Assembly: GCA_016793805.1 (NCBI GenBank)
Contig: JAEUIZ010000048.1
Span: 29,889 to 93,888 of the forward strand
From: Phycisphaerae bacterium
Lineage (GTDB): Bacteria > Planctomycetota > Phycisphaerae > Phycisphaerales > UBA1924
Reading direction: 5' to 3'
DNA length: 64,000 bases
Part shown: one piece after another, positions 28,791 to 38,208 of the stretch
How positions within the stretch are numbered: position 1 is the stretch's first letter
Layout of the letters: each line of letters begins with the position of its first letter
Translations under genes and position numbers: made by a program
Notes under the pieces: generated by a model
What the model was told of the DNA's origin: nothing
Database searches by the model: none
The model's input: the letters and a program-made list of their open reading frames with translations, nothing else

Positions 28791-30155
28791 CTATGGGCAG
28801 CCCGCGGCATAGCGGTTGATGAAGCAGGTGTAGTCCGCCATGTCGAAGCCTGGGCTCGAGTCGCAGTTGGCGTAGGGGTCGCGCGTCGCGAAGGCGTTCG
28901 TGAAGCAGATGAAGTCATTGACGGTCAACGTGCCGTCCACGTCGCAGTCGGCGTAGCAGTTGGGGCAGGCGACGAGTTGGGCGACGAGGTTGATGGGCCC
29001 GGCGTTGACGGAGACGCTCGGGCCGACGAAGAAGAGCGAGCGGCCGCGGCGGTCTTCCATCTCGACGATGGAGCGTGCGGAGCCGCCCCCGCCGGCGCCG
29101 ACGGGCCTCCAGCGCGTGCCGTCCCACGCGGCGAGGCTGAGGGCGGGGACGCCGCCCATCTCGGTGAAGAGGCCAGCGGCGTAGAGTTTGGGCCCGAAGC
29201 CGTCGTCCCAGACTTTGAGGGTGTTGACCTGTCGGAACGTGCCGCCGGTGACGCCGCCGGCGACGTTGGACCACGTGACGCCGTCCCAGGCGGCGATGGC
29301 GCTGAAGGGCGAGGCGCCGACGCTGGCGAGGTTCCCGCCCACGTAGACCTTGGGGCCGGTGCCGTCGTTATAGGAGGCGACCGTGCGGATCGACGAACTG
29401 CTGAACGCGGTGGAGTGATCGATCGGCTGCCAGGCGCTGCCCGTCCACTTGAGAAAGCCCGAGGTCAACGGCGCGAAGAAGCTCCCGCTTACAAAGAGCG
29501 TCGGCCCCGAGCCGTCATCGGCGACGACGATCAGATTTGCGTAGCCCGATAGCGCCTGGCCGACTTGCATCCAGTGGTCATCGACATACCGCTCGATAAT
29601 ATCAAAGGTTCCTTGCTTTCGATTGCGGTACAGAAACGTGCCTGTTCCGTAGTCGAGGCTCACCATGAAGTTCTGGCCGACGTTCTCCCAGAGGATGCGC
29701 GGGACGAGGGAGAGACCCGCGGCGGATCGATAGCGAGTCCACCCGTAGTTGTATGCGCCGTTGGCGGACGTGAAGCCACCCGGACCGCCGAGCAGATGCT
29801 GACGCCCTTGGCCCTGGCCCAAATCCCAGACCGATTGGCCCATCCCACTGCGGTACGGCAGGCCGGCGCTGAGGTTCTCCCACTGTCCGTTCCGGTATCG
29901 CGCGAGGCCGGCTCGCCACATGTATGAGGGATGGCCCGGGGCGAGCGGGAACCGGGCGACGACCATCAGGCCCGGCCCGGTGCCGTCGTCGACCACCTCG
30001 CCTGTCGTCGAGTACGTTCCGGCGTCGGCGCCGCCGATGTCGGGGGGCCGAACCCAATAGGGCCTGCAGTCCTGCGACCACGCGAGCGACGACACCAAGA
30101 CCAACGGCAGCGCAGTCGCAGCGACGTATCTTGGCCGAAATCTCCACGAGTTCAC
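28791..30155 (-). CDS. Secreted propeller-like repeat protein with dockerin-like C terminus
   Basis: 454 residues from a GTG start (AGGAGAG 7 nt upstream, GTGA overlap with the upstream interrupted gene). A signal peptide (LPLVLVSSLAWSQ) is followed by repeats of the form DDGTGP-L-V-G-F plus AAWDG-W, for example around residues 210-345. These repeats are frequent in planctomycete secreted proteins and look propeller-like. The C terminus holds two EF-hand-like loops (CDVDGTLTVNDFICF, FDMADYTCF) and ends AAGCP. The function is unknown; a surface or extracellular role fits. It probably forms an operon with the frameshifted gene before it. Confidence 0.82.
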   Translation of the reverse strand: MNSWRFRPRYVAATALPLVLVSSLAWSQDCRPYWVRPPDIGGADAGTYSTTGEVVDDGTGPGLMVVARFPLAPGHPSYMWRAGLARYRNGQWENLSAGLPYRSGMGQSVWDLGQGQGRQHLLGGPGGFTSANGAYNYGWTRYRSAAGLSLVPRILWENVGQNFMVSLDYGTGTFLYRNRKQGTFDIIERYVDDHWMQVGQALSGYANLIVVADDGSGPTLFVSGSFFAPLTSGFLKWTGSAWQPIDHSTAFSSSSIRTVASYNDGTGPKVYVGGNLASVGASPFSAIAAWDGVTWSNVAGGVTGGTFRQVNTLKVWDDGFGPKLYAAGLFTEMGGVPALSLAAWDGTRWRPVGAGGGGSARSIVEMEDRRGRSLFFVGPSVSVNAGPINLVAQLVACPNCYADCDVDGTLTVNDFICFTNAFATRDPYANCDSSPGFDMADYTCFINRYAAGCP

Positions 30156-31987
30156 GGGTAACTCTCCTGGTACTTCACCAGCCCCGTGTCCACGCCCGCG
30201 GACGGGTTGCCGAAGTTGAAGACCGAGCCCGTCACGAAGATGCTATGAACCGTGGTGCCGGGGCTTCCTATCTGGCTTTCCTTGTAGCGCGTCAGGCCGA
30301 AGGGAACGTCGTTGCCTGACGGCCCGCTGAGCGGATAGTCGATGGACCATAGCGGATCGAGTTTCCGGTAGATGGCGCTTTCGCAGAGCTGCGAGATCGT
30401 TGCTGGGTTCGTATCTGGAAGTCTCGAGTCCCACTTGAGCAGTCGCCAGTCGTAGTTCCCGGCCGCGTTCTTGACGCGCATGCTGAGGACTACATCTCCG
30501 GTATTCTCGGGCACACTCCCTGACCAGGAGGCTTGCGATCCGACCATGGCCACGGGCAACACCGCATCGAGTCCGGGAACGCTCGGATTACTGCTCACAA
30601 ACGCCTTCCAGTCCTTGCCACAGACGGGTGTGAACGGGTTGTCGCTGTACTGCAGCATCACGGCCTGGTGGGTGGTCGCGTCGACCTGCGACGTGCCCGC
30701 GACCCAGACGAAGGTGAGCGGCGGGGTTCCCGGGTGGCCCGGGGTCATGGCCGCGTAGATCGTCCGCGCATAATCGTCCCCATGAGCGGCCCCGTCATAG
30801 ACCCCGCTGGGTACCTCGCAGCCCATGGCGGGTTGTCGGCACCAATCCATCGGATTGGCGGGCACGTCCGTCCAGGCGCCGTCCAGCTGCCCGTTGTTGA
30901 ACTTGACCGTCGCCCAGTCCGCGTGGGTCGAGCCGGGTCCGGGGACCAGCGGCTGGGAGTACCCGGTGATGTACACCTCGTGCGGGCCCGATCCCTCCGA
31001 CGCCGTGGTGGTCGCCGTGCGATCCACCTTGCACATGGCGGTGGCTGTGTACGCGCGGTCGGGTGCGGGCGTCAGGTCCGGGGGGTAAAACATCGGGGCA
31101 TCCGTGATCGGATCTCGCGAGGCAAGCGGGTCCTCTCGATATCCGAGGAGGACATAGCGCGTGTCGCCCGGGAGAGGCCACGTGGTCGTGCCCGCGACGT
31201 AGGCCTTGGGTCGTGCGAGCCCCGACGTCACCTGGAAGGCGTGGAGCACCACGCCGACGGGCGTGTCGGGGCCGTTGCCGAGCCCGGAGTAGCGCGCGCT
31301 CCAGATCACGCGCCGTCCATGCCGTCGAAGTACACGGTGAAGATGTCCGTCCCGCCCACAGGTTCGGTGGTGGTGCCTGTCACGACAACGTAGGGGAGCG
31401 ACTGCCCGCCTCCGGTGTCCGATCCACCCGTGCCGACGGCCATGTGCATGGCAACGTCATCACCGTGCCAGCCGCCCGCACCCTCGTACCCCCATCGCGA
31501 GGTCCAAGCCAGTGTCAACGTTGGATTGAACGCCATGAGTTGGAAGTCGCGGCCGCCGGGACCAGCCACCTCCGCCGCCACGTAAATGAGCGAAAGGAAA
31601 CTCGGACTAAGTTCAGTGCCGAGGCAGCCGATCGCCTTTGGAATGCGCCGTTCCTTGGGCGCCTCAAACGGCGGCCAGAGATTTTGCGCAACCCGTGCCC
31701 CTGCGGTGTCGTACTTGAGCACCACGATGGATGTGTTCGTCGGCGTGTATTGCCAGAGGCTTGCCACAAAAAGGTGACCCAGGCTCGGAGGGGCGGACGG
31801 ATTGATCGACTGATACGTGATACCTCCTGGCCCGCCGCCAAGCGTCAGAGGCGCGGCCACGTTCGGATAGAGATCATCCCACTGCTGGAAGATCGCTACC
31901 TGTCCGTTCGCAGTCTGATTGCCCGCCCCCCCCCCCTAACGAGCACGCGAGCACCGCCAAAAGCACCAGCCGCCGTACGTTGCCCAT
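30152..31987 (-). pseudogene. Secreted propeller-like protein interrupted by two frameshifts
   Basis: Three overlapping reading frames join into one protein of about 611 residues. A strong start (AAAGGAG 7 nt before ATG 31987) opens a signal peptide (NVRRLVLLAVLACSL). The frame breaks at a run of 11 G (31926-31936); with 10 G it would read on into GNQTANGQVAIFQQWDD. A second break near 31306-31312 separates TDIFTVYFDGMDG from IWSARYSGLGN, halves of one typical repeat strand. Repeats such as VWVAGTSQ-AVMLQYSD and IFVTGSV-TGLVKYQ resemble SBBP-type propellers. The frameshifts could be sequencing errors, real decay or phase variation at the G run. Confidence 0.75.
31926..31936. repeat. Homopolymer of 11 C (G on the coding strand)
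   Basis: Eleven identical bases at the end of the signal peptide of the interrupted propeller gene. Removing one base restores the frame. Such tracts slip during replication and are also prone to sequencing error. Confidence 0.95.
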
Positions 31988-32172
31988 GTCCAAACTCCTT
32001 TCATTTCGAGAGACCGGCGAAACAGGAGACAGATAGGCGATCTGACGCACACCCGGCGCGAACACCTCCGGGACACGGCGCTATGTGTCAATCCCAGATA
32101 CGAAAGACCGGCCGCGGGGGTTGCGGCCAGTCGATGGGGAATCGGGCGATGTGTCTTTGCGGCGCGTTCGTG

Positions 32173-33093
32173 CTAACGCCGCCGGCGGCGAGCGGCGAGC
32201 AGCCCGCCGATGGCGAGGAACGAGGCTGCGCCGGGGGAAGGGATGAGGATGAACTGGTCGCCCGGGACGGCGGCGAGGTCGAGGAAGCGCGGATCGCCCA
32301 TGTTGCCATAGCCCGCGGGGAGCGGGGCGAGGAACTGGTTGGAGGCGAAGTCGTGCCCGCTGCCGTTGATGAACGCGGTGAGTCGGATGCCGTTGGCCGA
32401 CCCGACGCCGAGCCAGGCGAGGGGGATGGAGAGTTCCATGCCGGTGGTGACGCTCTCGGGCGGGGACGAGAATCCGCCGCTGCCGTTGGCGCCGAGGGTG
32501 TTGGAGTTGTTGATGGCGGCGAGGACGGCGGGCGCGCCGGGGTCGCCTCCGGTGAGGGTGCCGCCGTTCTGCCCGTTGTTGCCGCCGACGAACCACCCCG
32601 GCCCGCCGCCGGTGGGGAGCAGGTCGGCGCCGTCGACGAACATGCCGTAGTTGCCCCCGCCGATGTCCCCGCCGGTAAGGCTGAGCCAATGGGTGGCGAG
32701 GAAGCCGGCGTCGAAGCGCAGGCCGTTGCCCGACCCGTCGTCGCCCATGCGGTTGAGCCCGCCGAAACTGACGGGGGCGTTGTCGCCGCGGAGTTTGTTC
32801 TGCCCGCCGGAGACGCCGTTGTCGAAGAAGAGTTCGAGTTTGTTGTAGTTGGACTCGAGGTTGCCGGTGAGGAGGATGTTGAGGTGAGTGGCGGTGGAGT
32901 AGCAGTAGAAGGCGTCGAGTTCGGAGCCGTTGGCCCAGTTGATGACGCCGAGGTTGCTGTCGCCGAACTGGGTCCCGTTGACCTGGGTCGAGAGGGCCGG
33001 GCCGTACGCCGGCTTGTACGAGCCATCGACCTGGGCGAAACACGACGCGGACAGCCCCGCAACGGCGGCCACACCCACAACACATCGCTTCAT
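32173..33093 (-). CDS. Secreted protein with PEP-CTERM-like tail
   Basis: 306 residues: signal peptide (about 1-20, ending CFAQ), a beta-rich Gly/Asn-rich body, and a C-terminal sorting-type signal (IPSPGAASFLAIGGLLAARRRRR: Pro-containing motif, hydrophobic stretch, Arg cluster). Such tails are thought to be cut and anchored by an exosortase-type system, with no such gene seen here. The body resembles proteins of unknown function common in planctomycetes; no catalytic motif is visible. ATG 33093 is preceded by AGGAGAGA. A 185-nt gap separates it from the frameshifted gene. Confidence 0.82.
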   Translation of the reverse strand: MKRCVVGVAAVAGLSASCFAQVDGSYKPAYGPALSTQVNGTQFGDSNLGVINWANGSELDAFYCYSTATHLNILLTGNLESNYNKLELFFDNGVSGGQNKLRGDNAPVSFGGLNRMGDDGSGNGLRFDAGFLATHWLSLTGGDIGGGNYGMFVDGADLLPTGGGPGWFVGGNNGQNGGTLTGGDPGAPAVLAAINNSNTLGANGSGGFSSPPESVTTGMELSIPLAWLGVGSANGIRLTAFINGSGHDFASNQFLAPLPAGYGNMGDPRFLDLAAVPGDQFILIPSPGAASFLAIGGLLAARRRRR

Positions 33094-33229
33094 GACTCTC
33101 TCTCCTATGCCTTCATGCCGCGCGTCAACCCCTCCCGGAGGAGCCGCGCCGGCTGTCTTGTCTCTCGCGCAAATAGTACCGACCACAGGGCGGGATCGCC
33201 AGCACCCACGGGGCGAGACGATCCGGGGT

Positions 33230-33874
33230 CTATTCCCCCTCCGCCTCCACCGAACCCGGCACTCGGCCCGTCCATCGCGTCGCCAGCCGATGCTCGACCC
33301 CGAGCAGGTCCAGCACCTTGCCCGCGACCATGTCCACCAGGTCGCCGACGGTCAGCGGGTTGAGATAGAACCCGGGGTTGGTCGGGCAGATGATCGCCCC
33401 GGCCAGCGTCAGCGTGCGGTAGTTCTCGATGTCCACAAGCGAGAGCGGCATCTCGCGGTGGCACACCACCAGCCGCCGCCGCTCCTTGAGCGTCACCATC
33501 CCCGCCCGCGTGAGCAGGTTCGACCCCGAGCCCGTCGCCAGCGCGCCGAGCGTCGTCGAGGAGCACGGCACCACGACCATCCCGTCGTGCAGAAACCCGC
33601 CCGACGCGATCACCGCCCCCACGTCCTTGTTGGGATGCACGATGAGTCGGCGTTCAATGTCCTCCGCGCCGGGCTCGGCCGCCAGCGTGGGGACGAGGTG
33701 CGACAGGTCCAGCCGCGTGACGCCCGATTCCTCGGCGAGCAGCCGCCGGCCGTACTCGGACACCACCAGATGCACCTCGGCCCCGTCGAGGAGGAGTTGC
33801 TCGAGGACGCGCTGCGCGTACGCCGCCCCCGACGCCCCCGAGATGCCGACGACAAACCGACGCGGCCTAGGCAT
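33230..33874 (-). CDS. ubiX: UbiX-like flavin prenyltransferase
   Basis: 214 residues. UbiX makes prenylated FMN, the cofactor of UbiD-type decarboxylases. The start VVGISGASGAAYAQRVL is the family's flavin-binding segment; VVPCSSTTLGALATG, ERRRLVVCHREMPLS and CPTNPGFYLNPLTV are highly typical. It has no obvious partner ubiD in the window. It lies between two genes for PEP-CTERM-like proteins, which says nothing about its role. The start has only a weak ribosome-binding sequence. Confidence 0.94.
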   Translation of the reverse strand: MPRPRRFVVGISGASGAAYAQRVLEQLLLDGAEVHLVVSEYGRRLLAEESGVTRLDLSHLVPTLAAEPGAEDIERRLIVHPNKDVGAVIASGGFLHDGMVVVPCSSTTLGALATGSGSNLLTRAGMVTLKERRRLVVCHREMPLSLVDIENYRTLTLAGAIICPTNPGFYLNPLTVGDLVDMVAGKVLDLLGVEHRLATRWTGRVPGSVEAEGE

Positions 33875-33918
33875 GCAGGATCATTCGCCGGTCGCGGGGC
33901 CTTGGATGCCCCCGTCGA

Positions 33919-34677
33919 TCACTTCCGTCGTCGCCTGATCGCGCCCGCGGCCATGATGGCGGCGAGCACCGCGCCCGACGCGGGCGCGGGGACGATCTGG
34001 ATGTTCCCGGTGCCGCTGAACGCACCGGGCACGAACTTCGCGACGTATTGCGGCTCGCCGGCGGGGTTTACGTCGTATTGGATCAGAAGTGAACTATGCG
34101 TCGTCGGCCCCGAGGCGGCGGCGGCGGGCGCAAACCCGACCAGGCGCGGCGTGTAGGTCGTGGGCGTCCAGGTTCCGCGCCAGATGTTCTCGACCGGGTT
34201 GTGGCTGACGGCCGTCGTGCCCGGGAGGACGAACTGCCCCGCGCCGATCGCCAAGAGGCTGCCATCGGGCTGGGGCGTGCCCTGACCGCCCAGCGACCAG
34301 TTGTACCCGCCGGGAATCCCGCCGGGGTTCGCCGCCGCGTTGCGTGTGATGTTGGACCACGCCCCAGCGCTCGCGTTGGTCGCCAGGATGTCGATGAAGA
34401 TCGAACCCAGGCCCGCGACGGTGCCGACGCCGGGCGGCGGGGGAGGTGTGTAGGCGATGGTCGAGCCGACGGGGGGCGAGAACGCGACCTTCAGCACGAC
34501 CCGGATCCCCTCGCCGAGTTCGATCAGCCCGTTGGGCGCGCCCACCGGCTGGTTGGTGCCCGCGAGCACCTCGTGCCAGGTCATGGTGTAGGTCGCCAAC
34601 TCCTGCGCTCGCGAGGCCGCGCAGGCTCCGCCGCACGCCGCCACCACCGCCGAGAGACGGACGAAATCGCTCGCCAT
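33919..34677 (-). CDS. Secreted protein with PEP-CTERM-like tail
   Basis: 252 residues: signal peptide (about 1-24), beta-rich body with a Pro run after AYT (a PPPPP segment near residue 80) and a C-terminal signal (VPAPASGAVLAAIMAAGAIRRRRK). Family not recognised. ATG 34677 has GGAAGGGAG just upstream. The tail has the same design as that of the gene at 32173-33093, so both are probably processed by one sorting system. Confidence 0.8.
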   Translation of the reverse strand: MASDFVRLSAVVAACGGACAASRAQELATYTMTWHEVLAGTNQPVGAPNGLIELGEGIRVVLKVAFSPPVGSTIAYTPPPPPGVGTVAGLGSIFIDILATNASAGAWSNITRNAAANPGGIPGGYNWSLGGQGTPQPDGSLLAIGAGQFVLPGTTAVSHNPVENIWRGTWTPTTYTPRLVGFAPAAAASGPTTHSSLLIQYDVNPAGEPQYVAKFVPGAFSGTGNIQIVPAPASGAVLAAIMAAGAIRRRRK

Positions 34678-34759
34678 GAGAGGCTCCCTTCCGTTGCGTC
34701 CTGTGCTCCCTCGCCTTGCCGACACGGTACCAGAACCACGCGAAAGCACAAGAGGCCTG

Positions 34760-36451
34760 CTACGGGCACCCCTCCCCGAACTTGTTCAAGAAGCACACGA
34801 AGTCGTTGACGTTGAGCACCGGGGGCGTCGTCGAGCGGTCGCAGTTGGAGTAGTCGCCAACCTGCGCCGCGACGCCGAGCGAGCCCGCCGACGCGAACCG
34901 ATTGAGGAAGCAGGTGAAGTCGTTGACGTTGAGCACGGGCGCGGCCGAGGAGCCGTCGCAGTTCGCGTAGCAGTCCAGCGACGCGGCCGCGTTGATGATC
35001 CCATACCCGCGAACGCCCAGCGGATCGGGGAAGCCATTGGCGACCTGCTCGCTGGCCTTGGCAAAGAGCCTCGAACGCATCTGGTCCACCGACCACCACG
35101 GGCGGGCCTGCGCCAGGCACGCCACGGCGCACGCGGCCACGGGCGTGGAGAGGGACGTGCCGCTCGCGCCCGCGTACCCGGCGTCGTTGCCCGGATCGAC
35201 GGTGCTCGTGCCCGCGCCGCGGGCCATGATCTCGGGCTTGAGCCGTCCGTCGGCGGTGGGGCCGTCGGACGAGAACCCCGCCGTGCTCCCGTCGCCCTCG
35301 GCCGCGCCGACCGTGAGGACCTTGAGCGCGTCCGCCGGCGCCCCGCCCAGGTGCCCGACCATCGGGTCGGCGTCATGGCCCGAGTTCCCCGCGGCGTTGA
35401 GGCAGTGCAGCCCGTTGGAGGTCGCGATGTTCACCGCGATCGAGGTGACCGCGGTCGTGCCGTTGAGTTGCGAGTAGGTGTACCAGTCGATGTAGACGAG
35501 CGAGGCCGTGGCCACGTCGCCCCCGTGCTGCTCGATGAACTCGAGCCCACCGACGTAGTTGTCCTCCTCGATCGGGGTCTCGCTCTCGATGTCCTCGGTC
35601 TTGCAGAGGATGAACGCCGCGTCATACGCCCCGCCGACGAGTTCCGTCGGCTTGTACGCGCCGAGCACGCCCAGGATCAGCGTCCCGTGGACGTGCTGGT
35701 CGGGATGGTCCCCAGCCTCCGGCCCGGTGTTTCCGTCATTGCGGACGAAGTCGTGCTCGGCGACCACCTGCAACGGGTGCCCCGGGTGGTTGAAGGCCGC
35801 GTGCGTCCGCTTGAACCCCGTGTCGAGGATCCCCACGCGCACCCCCGCGCCCGTGAAGCCCTGCGCGTGCAGCGCCAGAAGGTTGATCTGTCCCAACTGC
35901 TGGCTCGACAGCCCATAGAAGTCGTCCGCCCCCGTCGGCGACAGCGCGCCCTGCGGACGCTCGCCGAGCCCCCGGCCCCCGAGCACCGGCTCCACGCGAT
36001 CGACGAACGGCAAGCGCGAGATGGCGGCCAGTTGCGACGGCGTCGCCCGCACGCTCACCGCGTTCAGCCATCGGCTCCGAACATGCGCCCGAGCCCCGAT
36101 CGCCTCCAGCGCGCGCACATATCCGTCCGCCACCGGCACGTCCGACTCGTCCACGAGCCCGGGCCTGGTCCGCCGGAGCGCGCGTCGCGCCGCGGCGTGC
36201 GGGTCGAGCGCCTCCCGTGCGGCGGCGAGCGCCCGCTCGCGATCCGCGGCCGTCGCCAGCGCTTTGTCCGTGAAATAGATCCAATGCCGACCCGACGCTC
36301 CGGCGTGCGCGCGGGCCGCGCGGACCTTGGCCTGATCCGCGTCGGCAGTCGCGGCCGTCGACGGCGCGGCCCCGGCCGTCCCCGCCGCCGCCAGCACTCC
36401 CGCAATCGACCTGCCGACGCGCCAGCCGATGCGTCCGATAACTCTTTGCAT
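34760..36451 (-). CDS. Secreted subtilase (S8) with dockerin-like C terminus
   Basis: 563 residues. A signal peptide and propeptide-like region (about 30-165, with WLNAVSVRATPSQLAAISRLPFVDRVEPV typical of inhibitor I9 propeptides) precede the S8 domain. The catalytic triad is Asp near 208 in VGILDTGF, His near 254 in HVHGT and Ser near 432 in ASGTSLSTP, with the oxyanion Asn in NAAGNSGHD. The C-terminal 70 residues form two EF-hand-like loops with Cys (LNVNDFTCFLNRF, LNVNDFVCFLNKF) ending EGCP. GGAGAG lies 7 nt before the ATG. It probably digests extracellular protein and is held at the cell surface or in a complex by the C-terminal module. Confidence 0.93.
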   Translation of the reverse strand: MQRVIGRIGWRVGRSIAGVLAAAGTAGAAPSTAATADADQAKVRAARAHAGASGRHWIYFTDKALATAADRERALAAAREALDPHAAARRALRRTRPGLVDESDVPVADGYVRALEAIGARAHVRSRWLNAVSVRATPSQLAAISRLPFVDRVEPVLGGRGLGERPQGALSPTGADDFYGLSSQQLGQINLLALHAQGFTGAGVRVGILDTGFKRTHAAFNHPGHPLQVVAEHDFVRNDGNTGPEAGDHPDQHVHGTLILGVLGAYKPTELVGGAYDAAFILCKTEDIESETPIEEDNYVGGLEFIEQHGGDVATASLVYIDWYTYSQLNGTTAVTSIAVNIATSNGLHCLNAAGNSGHDADPMVGHLGGAPADALKVLTVGAAEGDGSTAGFSSDGPTADGRLKPEIMARGAGTSTVDPGNDAGYAGASGTSLSTPVAACAVACLAQARPWWSVDQMRSRLFAKASEQVANGFPDPLGVRGYGIINAAASLDCYANCDGSSAAPVLNVNDFTCFLNRFASAGSLGVAAQVGDYSNCDRSTTPPVLNVNDFVCFLNKFGEGCP

Positions 36452-36775
36452 TCGCGCTCTCCGTATTCAGAGAGGATACAGAGAACGAGCAGGAACGCAA
36501 CCGGTTTTTGTCGAGCGCGAGGTCCGCTCAAGGTATTGGGGACCGAGGCTGCCGGGTGCTCGGCGTTCGCGTCGCGGAGAGTGTGGAGCGGCTGGTGGCG
36601 CAGAGTCGCGGGGGCTTGGCTTTCAGGTAAAGTGGCCTCACGAGGGTGCCCGGGCGAGGGGATGGTGTGGGCGAATTCCTGTCCCTTGGGCCGAGAATCC
36701 GGGCAATGATTGGTGTCTGAGGCGTTCTGCTGGTGAGCCTCACCCTCGGGCCCGCTCTGGGCCAAGGAGTCTGAC
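36452..36775. other. Gene-free divergent promoter region
   Basis: 324 bases between the divergent subtilase gene and the Gly-rich protein gene, so it should hold both promoters. It is less GC-rich at the subtilase side. The minus-strand pair TTGCGT, 16 nt, TATCCT (upstream of the subtilase) is only weakly promoter-like. A leader hairpin candidate (TGAGGC 36718-36723 with GCCTCA 36737-36742) lies before the plus-strand gene. I see no gene and no clear regulator site. Confidence 0.5.
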
Positions 36776-38104
36776 ATGATGCAACGTGCAAGCCTGTTCC
36801 TCGTCCGCGGCCTCGCGGTCGCCACGGCCATCGTCGCGATTTCGAGCACGAGCCTGGCCCAGCCGCCGGGCGGGGGCGGGCCTCCCGGTGGCGGTCGCGG
36901 GATGGGCGGGTTTGGCGGGATGTTGGGCAACGCGAACGGCCCGGCGGTGACAACCGAGGACATCAACCGCTACGCGAAACTGCTGAACCTTTCCGAGGAG
37001 CAGACCACCAGGGCCCGGGCGCTGCAGTCGGCGCAGGAGCAGAAGGTCAACGCGGAGTGGCAGAAGGTGCAGGACCAGATGCGTGCGGCCCGCGACGCCG
37101 CCCGGGAGTCGGGGGAGAGGCCGGACATGCAGGCGATGCTCAAGCCGATGCAGGGCTTCCGCGCGCTCCGGGCCGAGCAGGAGAAAGCGGTCCTCAGCGG
37201 GCTCAAGGGGCTGCTGACCGCGGAGCAGGCGGCGTCGTGGACGCGATTGGAGCGGGCGCATCGTCGCGAGCAACTCGGACGAACGATGCTGGCCTCGAGC
37301 ATGGAGCGTCTGGACCTGACGGCGGCGGTCGATTCGATGAACCTGCCCAAGGACATCCGCGAGAGGACGGGCGCGGCGCTGGCGCAGTACGAGGCCGACA
37401 TGGACAAGGAAGTCGCGGCGCGGCTCGCGGCGACGGAGGCGGCCCAGGGCGGGATGCTGGCCGGGGGCGGGGCGGACCCGGAGGCGCGGCAGCAGGCGAT
37501 GGAGGACGCGATGGACAAGATCCGCGCCGCCAGCCGCAAGGTGCAGGACGTGAACCGCCGCCACATTCCCAAGGTGCAGGCGTCGCTTCCGGCGGAGTAT
37601 CACCCGCTCTACACCAAGGCGGTGCGGCAGTCTCGGTTCAGCGACGTGTATCGCCCGAGCGGTGCGGCGCGGCAACTCGAGGCGGCGGCCGAGTTCAGCG
37701 ACCTCACTGAGCAGCAGAAGAAGGACATCGCGGCGCTGCGGTCGGCGTACGAGAAGCAGATCGCGACGCTCAACGACAAGTTGACGATCGCGATGGAGAA
37801 GGACGAGGCCGGACGCGCCGGCGACGATCGCGGGTTCGGGGGCGGATTCCAGCAGGAAGGCCCCGTGGCCGACGCTCGCCGCGACAAGCGGGACTTTGAC
37901 CGCGAGACCTCGGAGAAACTGACCAAACTGCTGACGCCCGAGCAGGCGACGCGATTGCCGCGCATGCAGGGCGCTCCGGGCGGCGGCCCCGGCGGTGGGC
38001 GCGGCGGCGATCAGGCCCCCGGCGGAGGTCGTGGCGGACGCGGTGGCGGCGGCGACGGGAACCAGGGCGGCGGGCAGCGCGGGCGCGGCGGTCGGCCGGG
38101 CTAG
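36776..38104 (+). CDS. Exported Gly-rich, helical protein of unknown function
   Basis: 442 residues. Signal peptide (about 1-28) followed by a Gly/Pro-rich stretch, then long charged helices with EQ/EEQ motifs, for example NLSEEQTTRARALQSAQEQK, a segment of a kind seen in Spy/LTXXQ-type periplasmic proteins that bind unfolded or metal-stressed proteins (weak resemblance). The C terminus is a long Gly/Arg/Gln-rich tail (from about residue 400). AAGGAG lies 7 nt before the ATG. A rho-independent terminator follows. The role could be a stress-related periplasmic chaperone, but that is inferred from pattern only. Confidence 0.8.
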   Translation: MMQRASLFLVRGLAVATAIVAISSTSLAQPPGGGGPPGGGRGMGGFGGMLGNANGPAVTTEDINRYAKLLNLSEEQTTRARALQSAQEQKVNAEWQKVQDQMRAARDAARESGERPDMQAMLKPMQGFRALRAEQEKAVLSGLKGLLTAEQAASWTRLERAHRREQLGRTMLASSMERLDLTAAVDSMNLPKDIRERTGAALAQYEADMDKEVAARLAATEAAQGGMLAGGGADPEARQQAMEDAMDKIRAASRKVQDVNRRHIPKVQASLPAEYHPLYTKAVRQSRFSDVYRPSGAARQLEAAAEFSDLTEQQKKDIAALRSAYEKQIATLNDKLTIAMEKDEAGRAGDDRGFGGGFQQEGPVADARRDKRDFDRETSEKLTKLLTPEQATRLPRMQGAPGGGPGGGRGGDQAPGGGRGGRGGGGDGNQGGGQRGRGGRPG

Positions 38105-38134
38105 AGCGTTCGACGCGACAACGCAGTCTCTCTT

Positions 38135-38169
38135 CGCACCCCGTCGCTCTGTGGCGGGGTGCGTTGTTT
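38135..38169 (+). terminator. Rho-independent terminator after the Gly-rich protein gene
   Basis: A perfect 9-bp stem (CGCACCCCG 38135-38143 with CGGGGTGCG 38155-38163), 11-nt loop, then TTGTTT. It lies 30 nt past the stop of the plus-strand gene and before the convergent asparaginase gene. Confidence 0.8.
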
Positions 38170-38208
38170 CATGGAACCGGTGGGCCCCGAGCGACGCCGA
38201 TCCGCCCG

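Noticed and set aside
36718..36742. Hairpin before the Gly-rich protein gene as a riboswitch
   Set aside because: Only a 6-bp stem with a 13-nt loop; no conserved riboswitch core is visible.
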